From Phycisphaerae bacterium (lineage in GTDB: Bacteria; Planctomycetota; Phycisphaerae; UBA1845; Fen-1342): 6,247 bases of DNA. Under the pieces are notes generated by a model, which worked only from the letters and a program-made list of their open reading frames with translations, was not told the DNA's origin and made no database searches. This document shows positions 1-6,247 of the stretch, in pieces. Position numbers and translations under genes: made by a program. Positions within the stretch are counted from its first letter, which is position 1; every line of letters starts with the position of its first letter. The stretch covers positions 1 through 6,247 of the forward strand of contig JALSRY010000797.1 in the NCBI GenBank assembly GCA_026984555.1, read 5' to 3'.

Positions 1-19
1 CATGACATCCGCCCGCGTT

Positions 20-37
20 CGGCGGGAGCACCCGCCG
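20..37. terminator. Strong GC stem-loop, possible terminator-like structure of an upstream gene
   Basis: CGGCGGG at 20-26 is perfectly complementary to CCCGCCG at 31-37, leaving the four-base loop AGCA. This 7-bp all-GC stem should be very stable. It competes with two other pairings: CCCGC 12-16 with GCGGG 22-26, and the self-complementary 12-mer at 32-43. No T-tract follows directly; the first T-rich stretch is near 73-80. It is therefore not a canonical intrinsic terminator, and a role in ending an upstream transcript is only a possibility. Confidence 0.3.
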
Positions 38-187
38 CGGCGGTCCACGACCCGCATGAACCCCTGCGCGGCGTTTTCTTATTCGGTGTAATCGAGAATC
101 CCACGGCTCCACCGGGCGGCGCACCGCGCGCCGGCGCACGCGGCACGCCCGGGCGATTGCACGCTACGGGGGTCTCTCCCGCGCGAT

Positions 188-207
188 CGGCGCCCGCCGG
201 CGCCCGC
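188..207. repeat. Perfect 10-bp tandem repeat
   Basis: CGGCGCCCGC occurs twice back to back at 188-197 and 198-207 without mismatch. The surroundings are already rich in CG words, so this may be simple slippage rather than a functional element. No protein-binding role is evident. Confidence 0.55.
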
Positions 208-212
208 GCGTC

Positions 213-258
213 CGTGCGCCGCGGTTCGGCCGCCGGCGCGCAACGCCGGTCGCGCACG
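213..258. repeat. Nested inverted repeats just upstream of the putative promoter
   Basis: The outer arms CGTGCGC (213-219) and GCGCACG (252-258) are perfect 7-bp inverted repeats. Inside them GCCGGCG (232-238) pairs with CGCCGGT (244-250), with one G-T pair and a five-base loop. The two pairings are compatible and together give a structured element ending 15 bp before the TACAAT box. It could be an operator, an upstream terminator-like structure, or chance in GC-rich DNA. Confidence 0.3.
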
Positions 259-273
259 TCCCCTCCCTCGCGT

Positions 274-279
274 TACAAT
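274..279 (+). promoter_or_regulatory. Candidate -10 box for the radical SAM gene
   Basis: TACAAT differs from the sigma-70 -10 consensus TATAAT at one position. It sits 38 bp before the ATG at 318, which would give a leader of roughly 30 nt. No good -35 hexamer lies 16-18 bp upstream, where the sequence is CG-rich, so this would be a weak, activator-dependent or non-standard promoter. The support is the match and its placement in an otherwise very GC-rich stretch. Confidence 0.3.
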
Positions 280-303
280 CTCTTGTTCAGGCTTTCTCGT
301 TTC

Positions 304-307
304 GGAG
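304..307 (+). promoter_or_regulatory. Ribosome-binding site (GGAG) of the radical SAM gene
   Basis: GGAG lies 10 nt before the ATG at 318-320. This is slightly long but acceptable spacing for a Shine-Dalgarno sequence, and it supports that ATG as the start. Confidence 0.5.
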
Positions 308-317
308 TACACAGACT

Positions 318-2243
318 ATGGAGCTTCCTCGCCGCTCGCGGGGGGACGAACTACTCAAGCCGGGCGAACTGCTCGATTTGCGCAGGCGGCTGCGAAACCT
401 CGCTCGCCGCAACGACCTCACCACCGTGATCGCATGTGCCTTCGACCACCGGACGCGCATGCTTCCGTTTACATATGCGGATACGCACATGGTTCCGGCC
501 GGCGTTCGGGCGATCGGCTCGGCGCTGGTGGATTGCGGGCTGTCCAGGACCCGCATCGTGCTTCAACAGTGGAATCCCAACTTCGCCCCCGCGCGGATGC
601 GTCTGGACGGGTGCGTGCCCGACATCTTCATGGTGTCGAGCATGCAGATCCACTCGGCCCGTTGCGAGGCCCTGGTTCGGGACGCCTGCCGCATCGACCC
701 CGCCCACCGGCCGCTGATCATCGCCGGCGGCCCCAAGTGCATCTACGAACCCTGGGACATGTTCAGCGTCGATCCGCTCGATCCTTGGGGCGCGGACGTG
801 GTCGTGACCGGCGAGGAGTTCGTGTTGCTGAGCCTGCTCGAGGTGCTGTTGTCGATCCGCGCCCGTCACGAGCCGATCCGCTCGACGTTCATCCGCGCGC
901 GCAACAGCGGCCTGCTCAACGACATCCCCGGGCTGGTGTACGCCCGGACGCAGCGCGACGGCGTGGCCGAGGAGCTCGTCGATACGGGTATCCAGCGGCT
1001 GCTCGGCGACCTCGACGAATTGCCCGATCCCGTGCTGGGCTACCGTCTGCTCGAACCGCCCAGCCGCAAGCCCACGTTGACCGCTCGTCCCGTCCCGCCC
1101 GAGCGGGTCCGCAAGCTCTCCCCGATCGCCTCGCTCGTTCTGACCGCCGGCTGCAAGTTTGCCTGCCCGTATTGCCCGATCCCCGCGTACAACCAGCGCC
1201 AGCACCGCGTCAAGAGCGGGCAACGCATCGCCACCGAAATGGCCCGCTTGGGGCGCGAGTACGGCCTGCGCTACTTCTTCGGGGCCGACGACAACTTCTT
1301 CAACGACGAACAACGCACGGTCGAGATCCTCGAAACCCTCGCACGCACCGAGATCGACGGCGCGCCGATCCGCAAACGCATCCGCTGGGGCACCGAAGTC
1401 ACCGTGCACGATACCCTCAAGCTGCGCCGGCAGCTTTCACTCGCCCGGCATGCCGGCGTGCGCGCCTTGTGGCTGGGTGTCGAAGACATGACCGCGACGC
1501 TCGTCAAGAAAGGCCAAAGCGTCAACAAGACCACCGAGGCGTTCGAGCTGCTCCGTAGCCACGGCATCTGCCCCATGCCGATGATGATGCACCACGACGC
1601 CCAGCCGCTGATCTCCCGCGGCGAACAACCCTACGGCCTGCTGAACCAGGCGCGGCTGCTGCGCAAGGCCGGCGCCGTCAGCCTGCAAGTGCTCATGATC
1701 ACGCCGGCAACCGGATCCAAACTCTATGCGCCGACGTTCGAGTCCGGCATGGTCTACGCCTCCGTGGCCGGACGCCCCGTCCAGCCTCACATGATGGATG
1801 CGAACTATGTCGTCGCTTCCGAGCACCCCCAGCCGTGGAAAAAACAGCTCAACATCATCGCGGCCTACCTCTATTTCTATAACCCCCTGCGCTTTTTCGT
1901 CGCCCTTGTGCGCCCCAAGAGCAAGCTTTACCTCGCCGACGCGCTCATGCAGTTGGTGGGTATGCGCGGCACGGTGCAGACGGTTCGGCGGACCATCGGC
2001 TGGGCATTTCGGCTGATGCGCGGCAACATCAAGCGCAACACGACCGTCCCCGCCAGCCGGGTGCCGATGCGCAACCCCGACGGCGGACAGGCCGCCCATG
2101 CCCTGCCCGGCACGCCCGGCCCGCAGGTCGTCCAGATCAACACGGTGCCGGCCGCAACCGCCGCCCCCATCCCTCGTCCCGGCTCCGGCCACGCCAGGCC
2201 CACCGGCTCCGGCGGGCTGACCTCGGCCACGGAACCAGGGTAG
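318..2243 (+). CDS. Radical SAM protein with N-terminal cobalamin-binding-type domain
   Basis: This 641-residue protein belongs to the radical SAM superfamily, which cleaves S-adenosylmethionine with a [4Fe-4S] cluster to start radical chemistry. The cluster motif CxxxCxxC is intact at C279, C283 and C286. Further core signatures are the acidic strand with DDNF at 324-327, GVED at 387-390 and the strand ITPATGS at 461-467. The N-terminal part (about 35-185) looks like the Rossmann-type cobalamin-binding fold of COG1032 proteins, with AGGP at 136-139 and GADVVVTGEE at 158-167. The classical DxHxxG cobalamin motif is absent, although D55-T56-H57 sits in a comparable early loop. A hydrophobic segment (about 511-531) contains NPLRFF. 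From about residue 574 the tail is Pro/Gly/Ala-rich and probably disordered. The ATG at 318 is preceded by GGAG. Relatives include methyltransferases and ring-forming enzymes acting on lipids, pigments or natural products. The substrate here cannot be told and no pathway partner is adjacent. The superfamily is certain, cobalamin use is an inference. Confidence 0.93.
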   Translation: MELPRRSRGDELLKPGELLDLRRRLRNLARRNDLTTVIACAFDHRTRMLPFTYADTHMVPAGVRAIGSALVDCGLSRTRIVLQQWNPNFAPARMRLDGCVPDIFMVSSMQIHSARCEALVRDACRIDPAHRPLIIAGGPKCIYEPWDMFSVDPLDPWGADVVVTGEEFVLLSLLEVLLSIRARHEPIRSTFIRARNSGLLNDIPGLVYARTQRDGVAEELVDTGIQRLLGDLDELPDPVLGYRLLEPPSRKPTLTARPVPPERVRKLSPIASLVLTAGCKFACPYCPIPAYNQRQHRVKSGQRIATEMARLGREYGLRYFFGADDNFFNDEQRTVEILETLARTEIDGAPIRKRIRWGTEVTVHDTLKLRRQLSLARHAGVRALWLGVEDMTATLVKKGQSVNKTTEAFELLRSHGICPMPMMMHHDAQPLISRGEQPYGLLNQARLLRKAGAVSLQVLMITPATGSKLYAPTFESGMVYASVAGRPVQPHMMDANYVVASEHPQPWKKQLNIIAAYLYFYNPLRFFVALVRPKSKLYLADALMQLVGMRGTVQTVRRTIGWAFRLMRGNIKRNTTVPASRVPMRNPDGGQAAHALPGTPGPQVVQINTVPAATAAPIPRPGSGHARPTGSGGLTSATEPG

Positions 2244-2248
2244 GACGC

Positions 2249-2263
2249 CCGCGGCAGACGCGG
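2249..2263 (+). terminator. Short stem-loop directly after the radical SAM stop codon
   Basis: CCGCG at 2249-2253 pairs with CGCGG at 2259-2263 around a five-base loop, starting 5 bp after the TAG stop at 2241-2243. Its position suits the end of a transcript. No T-tract follows, so it is at best a weak or Rho-assisted terminator. Confidence 0.25.
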
Positions 2264-2312
2264 CGGCTACTCCCGCTCGCGCAGGACGAACGCCCCGGCG
2301 TGAGCACGCCCG

Positions 2313-2342
2313 CGGCCGGTCCGATCCCGGCTGAACCGGTCG
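2313..2342 (+). repeat. 8-bp stem-loop in the intergenic region
   Basis: CGGCCGGT (2313-2320) pairs over its full length with ACCGGTCG (2335-2342), seven Watson-Crick pairs and one G-U, with a 14-nt loop that can itself form a small CCG/CGG stem. A second hairpin follows after only 4 nt. No T-run follows, so it may be a regulatory RNA structure or a chance fold. Confidence 0.3.
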
Positions 2343-2346
2343 GGCC

Positions 2347-2361
2347 GTCGGGTTGCCCGAC
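2347..2361 (+). repeat. 6-bp stem-loop, second of a tandem pair
   Basis: GTCGGG (2347-2352) pairs perfectly with CCCGAC (2356-2361) around the loop TTG. It lies 4 nt after the preceding stem-loop. No T-tract follows, so it does not look like an intrinsic terminator on its own. Confidence 0.3.
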
Positions 2362-2412
2362 AATCCTACGAAGCTCACGCACGCCGGCGCCTGCCCGCTG
2401 TTCTTTGTCCTC

Positions 2413-2444
2413 GGTGCGCTTTTTTTCACGGGTCCGGGCGCACC
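2413..2444 (+). repeat. 7-bp inverted repeat enclosing a T7 run
   Basis: GGTGCGC (2413-2419) is the exact reverse complement of GCGCACC (2438-2444). The 18-base loop begins with seven T at 2420-2426. The T-run therefore lies inside the loop rather than after the stem, which is the wrong order for a plus-strand terminator. It lies just before the TATCCT box at 2459-2464 and could be an operator-like element. Confidence 0.3.
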
Positions 2445-2515
2445 AGCGGGTTGTCTGCTATCCTTAGCGGCCCAGCGCCGCTCGGCTCGCGGGCCAGGCT
2501 CGGGTGTCCGACATC

Positions 2516-2546
2516 AGGGAAGGAAACCGGCTGACAGAATCGCAGC
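2516..2546 (+). promoter_or_regulatory. Distant purine-rich RBS with possible spacing hairpin before the ABC-F start
   Basis: The only Shine-Dalgarno-like sequence, AGGGAAGGAAA at 2516-2526, ends 20 nt before the ATG at 2547, too far for normal use. The in-frame TGA at 2532-2534 rules out an earlier start. GCTG (2530-2533) can pair with CAGC (2543-2546). Folding this 4-bp, 9-nt-loop hairpin would place the purine tract a few nucleotides from the ATG. The stem is short, so this is a hypothesis. Confidence 0.3.
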
Positions 2547-4484
2547 ATGGGTACGATCAGCGTACAGAACGTGACCAAGCAGTTCGGCGGGCAGCTCGTC
2601 CTCGACGATGTTTCCGTCGAGCTGCGCAGCGGCGAGACGGTCGGCATCGTCGGCCCCAACGGCGCCGGCAAAACCACGCTGATGCGCCTGATCGTCGGCC
2701 AGATCACCCCCGATACCGGCACCGTCACCCGGTCCCGCGGCATGCGCGTCGGATACCTCTCGCAGGAGCCCGAGATCGGCCTCGACAACTCCTTGCATGA
2801 CGAGGTGCTCGGCGTTTTCGCGGACGTGCTCGCAATGGAGCGAAAACTTCAACAGCTCTCCCAGCAAATCGCCGAACACCACGACAGCCCCGCACTCGCC
2901 CCACTGATGAAGCAATACGACCAGGTCGACGCACGCTTTCAGACCGCCGGCGGCTACACCTACCAGCAGCGGCTCGACGAGATCCTCGGCGGGCTCGGCT
3001 TCTCGCAGGCCGACCGGTCGTTGCCGATGAAGGCATTCTCCGGCGGACAGAAATGCCGGGCGGCGCTCGCGAAGCTACTCCTCCAGGACACCTCGTACCT
3101 GCTGCTCGACGAACCCACCAACCACCTCGACATCGACGCCGTCCGTTGGCTCGAGAAGTTTCTCGCCGGCCACCACGGCGGGGCGGCGATCATCTCGCAC
3201 GACCGCTACCTGCTCGATCGGCTCGCCGACCGTATCATCGAGGTCGAGCGCGCCGGCCTGCGATCCTACCCCGGCAACTACACCAACTACGTTCGGGTCC
3301 GGAAACTGCGCGAGACCACGCAACAACGCCAGTACGAAAAAGACAAGGCTCTGCTCGAAAAAGAACAGCAGTTCATCGCCCGTCACCTCGCCGGGCAACG
3401 CACCCGCGAGGCACAGGGTCGCCGCAAACGCCTTCAACGGCGGATCGAAGCGGGCGAGTTCGTCCTCCGGCCGCCCACCCGAGAACGCGACCTCACCATG
3501 GACTTCGATACGCTCGCTCCCCCCGGTTCCGCCGGGGCGGGGCAGCGCGCGGGACACGTCGTGGTCGAGCTCGACGGGTTGTCCAAGCGCTACGGCGAAA
3601 AGCTGCTGTTCACCGACCTGTCGTTGCAACTGGTCGCGGGTCGGCGGTTGGGAATCACCGGCCCGAACGGCACCGGCAAGACGACCCTGCTGCGGATTCT
3701 GCTCGGGGAGGTCGCCGCCGACGCCGGTCGGGCTGTTCTCGATCCCCATGCCACCGTCGGTACCTATGCGCAAGAGGCGCATGACTTGGACGCCGGCGGC
3801 ACACCGATTTCCGAGATTCTCGCGGTACGGCCCGATTTCAGCGACCTGGCCGCGCGCAACTTTCTCGCCCGCTTTCTCTTCACCGGCGACGACGTGTTCA
3901 AGCCCGTGGACAAGCTTTCCGGGGGGGAGCAGTCGCGGTTGCGCTTGGCCCGCCTGATGCTCCGGGCTCCCCAGGTGCTCTTGCTCGATGAACCGACCAA
4001 TCACCTCGATATCCGCGCGCGCGAGGCGCTCGAGGCGGCGCTGGCGGCCTTCCCCGGCACCATCGTGGCCGTCAGCCACGACCGCTATTTCCTCGACCAA
4101 ATCGCACAACACCTGCTCGTTCTGCGCCCGGGCGGCCATCGGCTCATCGCGGGCAACTATTCGGACTATATTCGGCTGACCGAGCAGGAAAGCCGCGTCG
4201 CCGAGCCACCCGCTCGCCCGCGCCGCACCGGCAAGCCGAGGCGAACCGCCGCCGTGAGCGGTCCCAAACGCCCGCGATCGCGTTTCGAACGCATGACCCT
4301 CGACGAGTTGGAGACGTTCATCATCGAGTCAGAGGAGCGGCTCGCGCGGCTCGAACGCGATTTCGCCGACCCGGCCGTGTGCCGCGACGGGGCCGCCGTC
4401 GCCCGCAAACGGGCCGAGTTCGACGCGATCAAGGGCGAGCTGTCGGAGGCGGAATCGGCCTGGCAGGCACGCGCCGAAGAGTGA
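2547..4484 (+). CDS. ABC-F family ATPase (ribosome-associated, duplicated ABC domains)
   Basis: This 645-residue protein has two ABC ATPase domains and no membrane segments, the hallmark of the ABC-F family. These soluble proteins bind the ribosomal E site and adjust translation (EttA, Uup, YbiT, YheS) or protect ribosomes from antibiotics. Domain 1 has Walker [10 protein letters not shown] (36-44), signature FSGGQ (164-168), Walker B ending D188 with catalytic E189, and switch H218. Domain 2 has Walker [10 protein letters not shown] (372-380), signature LSGGE (457-461), D481/E482 and H511. Both domains carry DEPTNHLDI, and both look catalytically competent. The charged linker between them (about 246-318, rich in Lys, Arg, Glu and Gln) is the region that contacts P-site tRNA in this family. 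A C-terminal extension (about 548-645) has a basic, Pro/Arg-rich stretch and then a predicted coiled coil from about 583, reminiscent of Uup. The ATG at 2547 is the only possible early start because a TGA lies in frame at 2532. Family is certain; housekeeping versus resistance role cannot be decided from sequence alone. Confidence 0.95.
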   Translation: MGTISVQNVTKQFGGQLVLDDVSVELRSGETVGIVGPNGAGKTTLMRLIVGQITPDTGTVTRSRGMRVGYLSQEPEIGLDNSLHDEVLGVFADVLAMERKLQQLSQQIAEHHDSPALAPLMKQYDQVDARFQTAGGYTYQQRLDEILGGLGFSQADRSLPMKAFSGGQKCRAALAKLLLQDTSYLLLDEPTNHLDIDAVRWLEKFLAGHHGGAAIISHDRYLLDRLADRIIEVERAGLRSYPGNYTNYVRVRKLRETTQQRQYEKDKALLEKEQQFIARHLAGQRTREAQGRRKRLQRRIEAGEFVLRPPTRERDLTMDFDTLAPPGSAGAGQRAGHVVVELDGLSKRYGEKLLFTDLSLQLVAGRRLGITGPNGTGKTTLLRILLGEVAADAGRAVLDPHATVGTYAQEAHDLDAGGTPISEILAVRPDFSDLAARNFLARFLFTGDDVFKPVDKLSGGEQSRLRLARLMLRAPQVLLLDEPTNHLDIRAREALEAALAAFPGTIVAVSHDRYFLDQIAQHLLVLRPGGHRLIAGNYSDYIRLTEQESRVAEPPARPRRTGKPRRTAAVSGPKRPRSRFERMTLDELETFIIESEERLARLERDFADPAVCRDGAAVARKRAEFDAIKGELSEAESAWQARAEE

Positions 4485-4534
4485 GCATCCTCCGGGCCGT
4501 GCCGTCGGCTTCGCGTCAAACGTCTCCGTCCGGG

Positions 4535-4547
4535 GCGGCCACGCCGC
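4535..4547. terminator. Small stem-loop in the convergent gap
   Basis: GCGGC (4535-4539) pairs with GCCGC (4543-4547) around the loop CAC. It lies between two converging genes, where a bidirectional terminator would be expected. Neither side has a T-tract and the stem is only 5 bp, so the call rests mostly on position. Nothing else was recognised in the 93-bp gap. Confidence 0.25.
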
Positions 4548-4577
4548 ACCGTTTCACCCGAACCGTCGAGCCTCTCG

Positions 4578-6247
4578 CTACGGGCCGGCCGGTGGGCGCT
4601 GGGGTTGCAACTGGATCGTGAGAAACCCGCGCGAGCCCGCTCCCGCCCGATCGTCGAAATACACGCCGCAACGGGCCACCCGACCGATCGCGACGATCCG
4701 TTCGAGCCCTTCGATCGGGTTGACGAACGGCAACGGGATGCGCTTGCGCAGCGTCACTCCGTTGCGTTGAATCAGTAGCTCGACCCAGCGGGCGTGGGGG
4801 CGGTTGCGAATGGCGTTACGCACTTCCGCGATCGGGTTGTCCGTGGCGAAGCGGCGGTTTTCGCACCCGACGATGTAATCGCCTTTCTTGAGGTGTCCGT
4901 CGGCGGGCTGACCCTTGAAAACCTTTTCGATACGCAGGCGGTGGTGGCTCTCGTCCAGCGAGACGTTGATCCCCAGCCGCGCTTCCCCGCCGCCGGGCTG
5001 TCGGTCACGCCACCAGCTTTCCTCGAATACCTCCGGTCGCGCGCGACGCAGGTACTCCAGCCAGCGCCGTCCCACGTCGGAGATCAGCCCGGTCTGAATG
5101 ACCAGGGCGGTGGTGGACTGCGGGGTGAGCTGGCCACGCGAGAGCCGCACCACGCCCGCGAGCGTGTCGCCGCGGCGCTCGCGGGCCGCGATGAGGTCAC
5201 CGAGCCAGTCGATGTGTGTGGCGAGAATGAGCGCGCCATGGTGAACGGCCCAACACAGGTGCAGTTCGCCGATTCCCGCACGGGCCGACGGCTTGAGCAA
5301 CGGGCTCAGATCGAGCACGTAAGCGTCTGTCGTGCCCAACCGGGTTTGCTCGACGGCCCCCAGCGGCGGCACCCCCTGGGCCAACGCGAACACCGCGTAG
5401 CCGGCGATCCCCGCATCCACCGCGCTTCGCAGTGCTTCCTCCGCGGCGTCCGCGTCACGCGTGGCGATCAAGACCGCGGCGGCGGGCAGCGGCGGTGCCC
5501 CTTCGGCGCGTTTCTTCGGCGAAACCGGCCCCACCGCGATGCACGTGTCCGTGGCGAGCGCCCGCGCGAGCCGGGTCACGATACCACCCTGCCGATCGAC
5601 CTGGAGCACGGCCCCCCACGCCCCGCCGGGAGGCAGGGCCTCGAGCGCCGCCGGCAGGCTCGCATAATCGACATGCCCCTCCCAGGCGGCAAACGTCCGC
5701 GCCGGCAACCGCGCCAGGAACGCAAGCCCCCCCTTCGCCCGCGACGCATCGGCCCCGTCACCCACCAGCGTGAAATGCAGCAGCGTCTTGTCGCGGTGCA
5801 ACGAAATCATCACGTTGCGCGCGTGGTGCAACGGACCGGGCAGGTCCGGCAACCGCGGGTTGGCTGCGGGTCGGCTGGCGGGTTGCGAGCTGGATCGTAC
5901 CTTCGGAACGATCAGCGGAGCGGCCTGCGCCGTCCGCGCGAACGCCAAACCGCTCGGCCGCGCGGGCACGCGCGCCAGCAACGCCTGGTACGCCGGATCG
6001 TCAGCCAGCGATTTGTGAGCTCCCCCAGCCAGGAAACGCCGAACGCGGTGCAACAGTCCGCGCGCCGGCAACAGATCACCGAAGTAGAGCATATCGCCGC
6101 GACGCACCACCCCGATGTTGTTGTGCAGTCGGTAGGTCGCGGGGCGTCCGGGCGCGGAAATGCGCCGGGCCTTCCAGTTTCGCAGGAGGTCGTCGATCGA
6201 CACGCCGGAGGCCGGTCGACACAGCACCACACCGTCTTGCGCCCGGC
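4578..6247 (-). CDS. PDZ-domain protein of unknown function, 5' end outside the window
   Basis: The frame is open to the right edge, so the N-terminus is missing and at least 555 residues are visible. A GTG at 6230 could be read as a start, but codons beyond it continue smoothly (AQDG before VVLCRP), so I regard it as internal. Residues are numbered from that GTG. About 33-100 form a strand-rich block ending in SLADDPAYQALL, resembling large DUF3352-like proteins with SLADDP motifs. A Ser/Pro/Ala-rich linker follows (about 109-131), then a block with LHFTLVGDGADASR (about 150), and a second block resembling the first at about 322-380. A PDZ-like domain spans about 418-502, with LGINV, GQPADG, LKKGDYIVG and a final strand RKRIPLPF. 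A short strand-rich tail (503-550) ends the protein. No protease catalytic motif is visible. PDZ domains bind peptide termini, and this protein is probably an envelope or exported protein, but no signal peptide is visible. It converges on the ABC-F gene. The PDZ call is fairly secure, the rest is inference. Confidence 0.85.
   Translation of the reverse strand, partial: RAQDGVVLCRPASGVSIDDLLRNWKARRISAPGRPATYRLHNNIGVVRRGDMLYFGDLLPARGLLHRVRRFLAGGAHKSLADDPAYQALLARVPARPSGLAFARTAQAAPLIVPKVRSSSQPASRPAANPRLPDLPGPLHHARNVMISLHRDKTLLHFTLVGDGADASRAKGGLAFLARLPARTFAAWEGHVDYASLPAALEALPPGGAWGAVLQVDRQGGIVTRLARALATDTCIAVGPVSPKKRAEGAPPLPAAAVLIATRDADAAEEALRSAVDAGIAGYAVFALAQGVPPLGAVEQTRLGTTDAYVLDLSPLLKPSARAGIGELHLCWAVHHGALILATHIDWLGDLIAARERRGDTLAGVVRLSRGQLTPQSTTALVIQTGLISDVGRRWLEYLRRARPEVFEESWWRDRQPGGGEARLGINVSLDESHHRLRIEKVFKGQPADGHLKKGDYIVGCENRRFATDNPIAEVRNAIRNRPHARWVELLIQRNGVTLRKRIPLPFVNPIEGLERIVAIGRVARCGVYFDDRAGAGSRGFLTIQLQPQRPPAGP

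Larger units (their letters stand above)
1..317. other. Non-coding, GC-rich region upstream of the radical SAM gene
   Basis: I find no convincing gene here. One plus-strand frame is open from the left edge through position 429, but its translation is Arg/Ala/Pro/Gly-rich, has no recognisable motif and overlaps the start of the radical SAM gene, so it looks like a GC-driven artefact. Another plus-strand frame ends at a TAA at 89-91 and could be the last 30 codons of a gene starting left of the window, which cannot be decided from here. The stretch 92-270 is dominated by CG-rich, self-complementary sequence. The last 45 bp are less GC-rich and carry the promoter-like and ribosome-binding sequences annotated separately. 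Confidence 0.6.
2244..2546. other. Intergenic region between the radical SAM and ABC-F genes
   Basis: This 303-bp gap contains four stem-loops (annotated separately), a T7 run at 2420-2426 and a candidate -10 box, TATCCT at 2459-2464, without a convincing -35. It is long enough for the ABC-F gene to have its own promoter. Small open frames exist, such as a GTG frame at 2300-2467 and a TTG frame from 2353 that enters the ABC-F gene. Neither has a ribosome-binding site or a recognisable product, so I do not call them genes. Confidence 0.55.

Noticed and set aside
1..429. Plus-strand frame open from the left edge to 429
   Set aside because: The translation is low-complexity and runs into the radical SAM gene in a different frame; openness is explained by lack of AT-rich stops.
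351..1409. Long minus-strand open frame opposite the radical SAM gene
   Set aside because: It lies entirely antisense to a gene with clear radical SAM motifs, has a biased Gly/Ala/Asp/His composition and no recognisable domain. It is the expected shadow of GC-rich coding sequence.
434..1558. Long plus-strand frame overlapping the radical SAM gene
   Set aside because: Its Arg-rich translation has no motif and it shares DNA with the supported gene in another frame.
1437..2429. Minus-strand frame spanning the end of the radical SAM gene and the gap
   Set aside because: No recognisable domain or ribosome-binding site; composition is typical of an antisense shadow.
2300..2467. Possible 55-codon leader peptide before the ABC-F gene, starting at GTG
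   Set aside because: No ribosome-binding site, no attenuator-like codon run, and it ends 80 bp before the gene. It was considered because some ABC-F genes have leader peptides.
2353..2574. Possible 73-residue small membrane protein starting at TTG, with a hydrophobic stretch (CPLFFVLGALFF)
   Set aside because: Rare start codon inside a stem-loop, no ribosome-binding site, and its end overlaps the ABC-F gene. The hydrophobic run is partly created by the T-rich tract.
3036..3050. FSGGQ instead of LSGGQ in the first ATPase domain
   Set aside because: Phe at the first signature position is common in ABC-F proteins and does not imply loss of activity.
3075..4139. Minus-strand frame opposite the ABC-F gene
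   Set aside because: Antisense to the second half of domain 1 and most of domain 2, whose motifs are unmistakable on the plus strand.
318..6247. The three genes as one functional system
   Set aside because: A 303-bp gap separates the first two genes, the third is on the opposite strand, and their predicted roles share no substrate or partner.

Overview
This is a GC-rich, gene-dense stretch of bacterial chromosome with three substantial protein-coding genes and no visible mobile element, CRISPR array, tRNA or rRNA. The high GC, the long spurious antisense frames, weak Shine-Dalgarno use, and the pairing of a COG1032-type radical SAM protein with a large PDZ-bearing protein of unknown function fit a planctomycete or a similar GC-rich, often uncultured, lineage. 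That placement is an inference from style, not from a marker gene.

Layout. Positions 1-317 hold no convincing gene. They contain several GC-rich stem-loops, a perfect 10-bp tandem repeat, a candidate -10 box (TACAAT, 274-279) and a GGAG ribosome-binding site. A plus-strand gene at 318-2243 encodes a 641-residue radical SAM enzyme with an N-terminal Rossmann-like, cobalamin-binding-type domain and a disordered C-terminal tail. A 303-bp gap (2244-2546) follows, with four stem-loops and a candidate -10 box. A plus-strand gene at 2547-4484 then encodes a 645-residue ABC-F ATPase with two intact nucleotide-binding domains. A 93-bp convergent gap separates it from a minus-strand gene (stop at 4578-4580) that runs off the right edge of the window. 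That gene encodes a protein of at least 555 residues with a C-terminal PDZ-like domain.

How the genes relate. The first two genes share a strand, but the 303-bp gap argues for separate transcription. The ABC-F protein most likely acts on the ribosome. The radical SAM protein is an orphan enzyme with no pathway partner in view. The PDZ protein is probably an envelope or secreted protein of unknown role. I see no evidence that the three form one system. The points most worth following are the orphan cobalamin-type radical SAM protein, the architecture of the PDZ protein, and the possible RNA structure at and before the ABC-F start codon.
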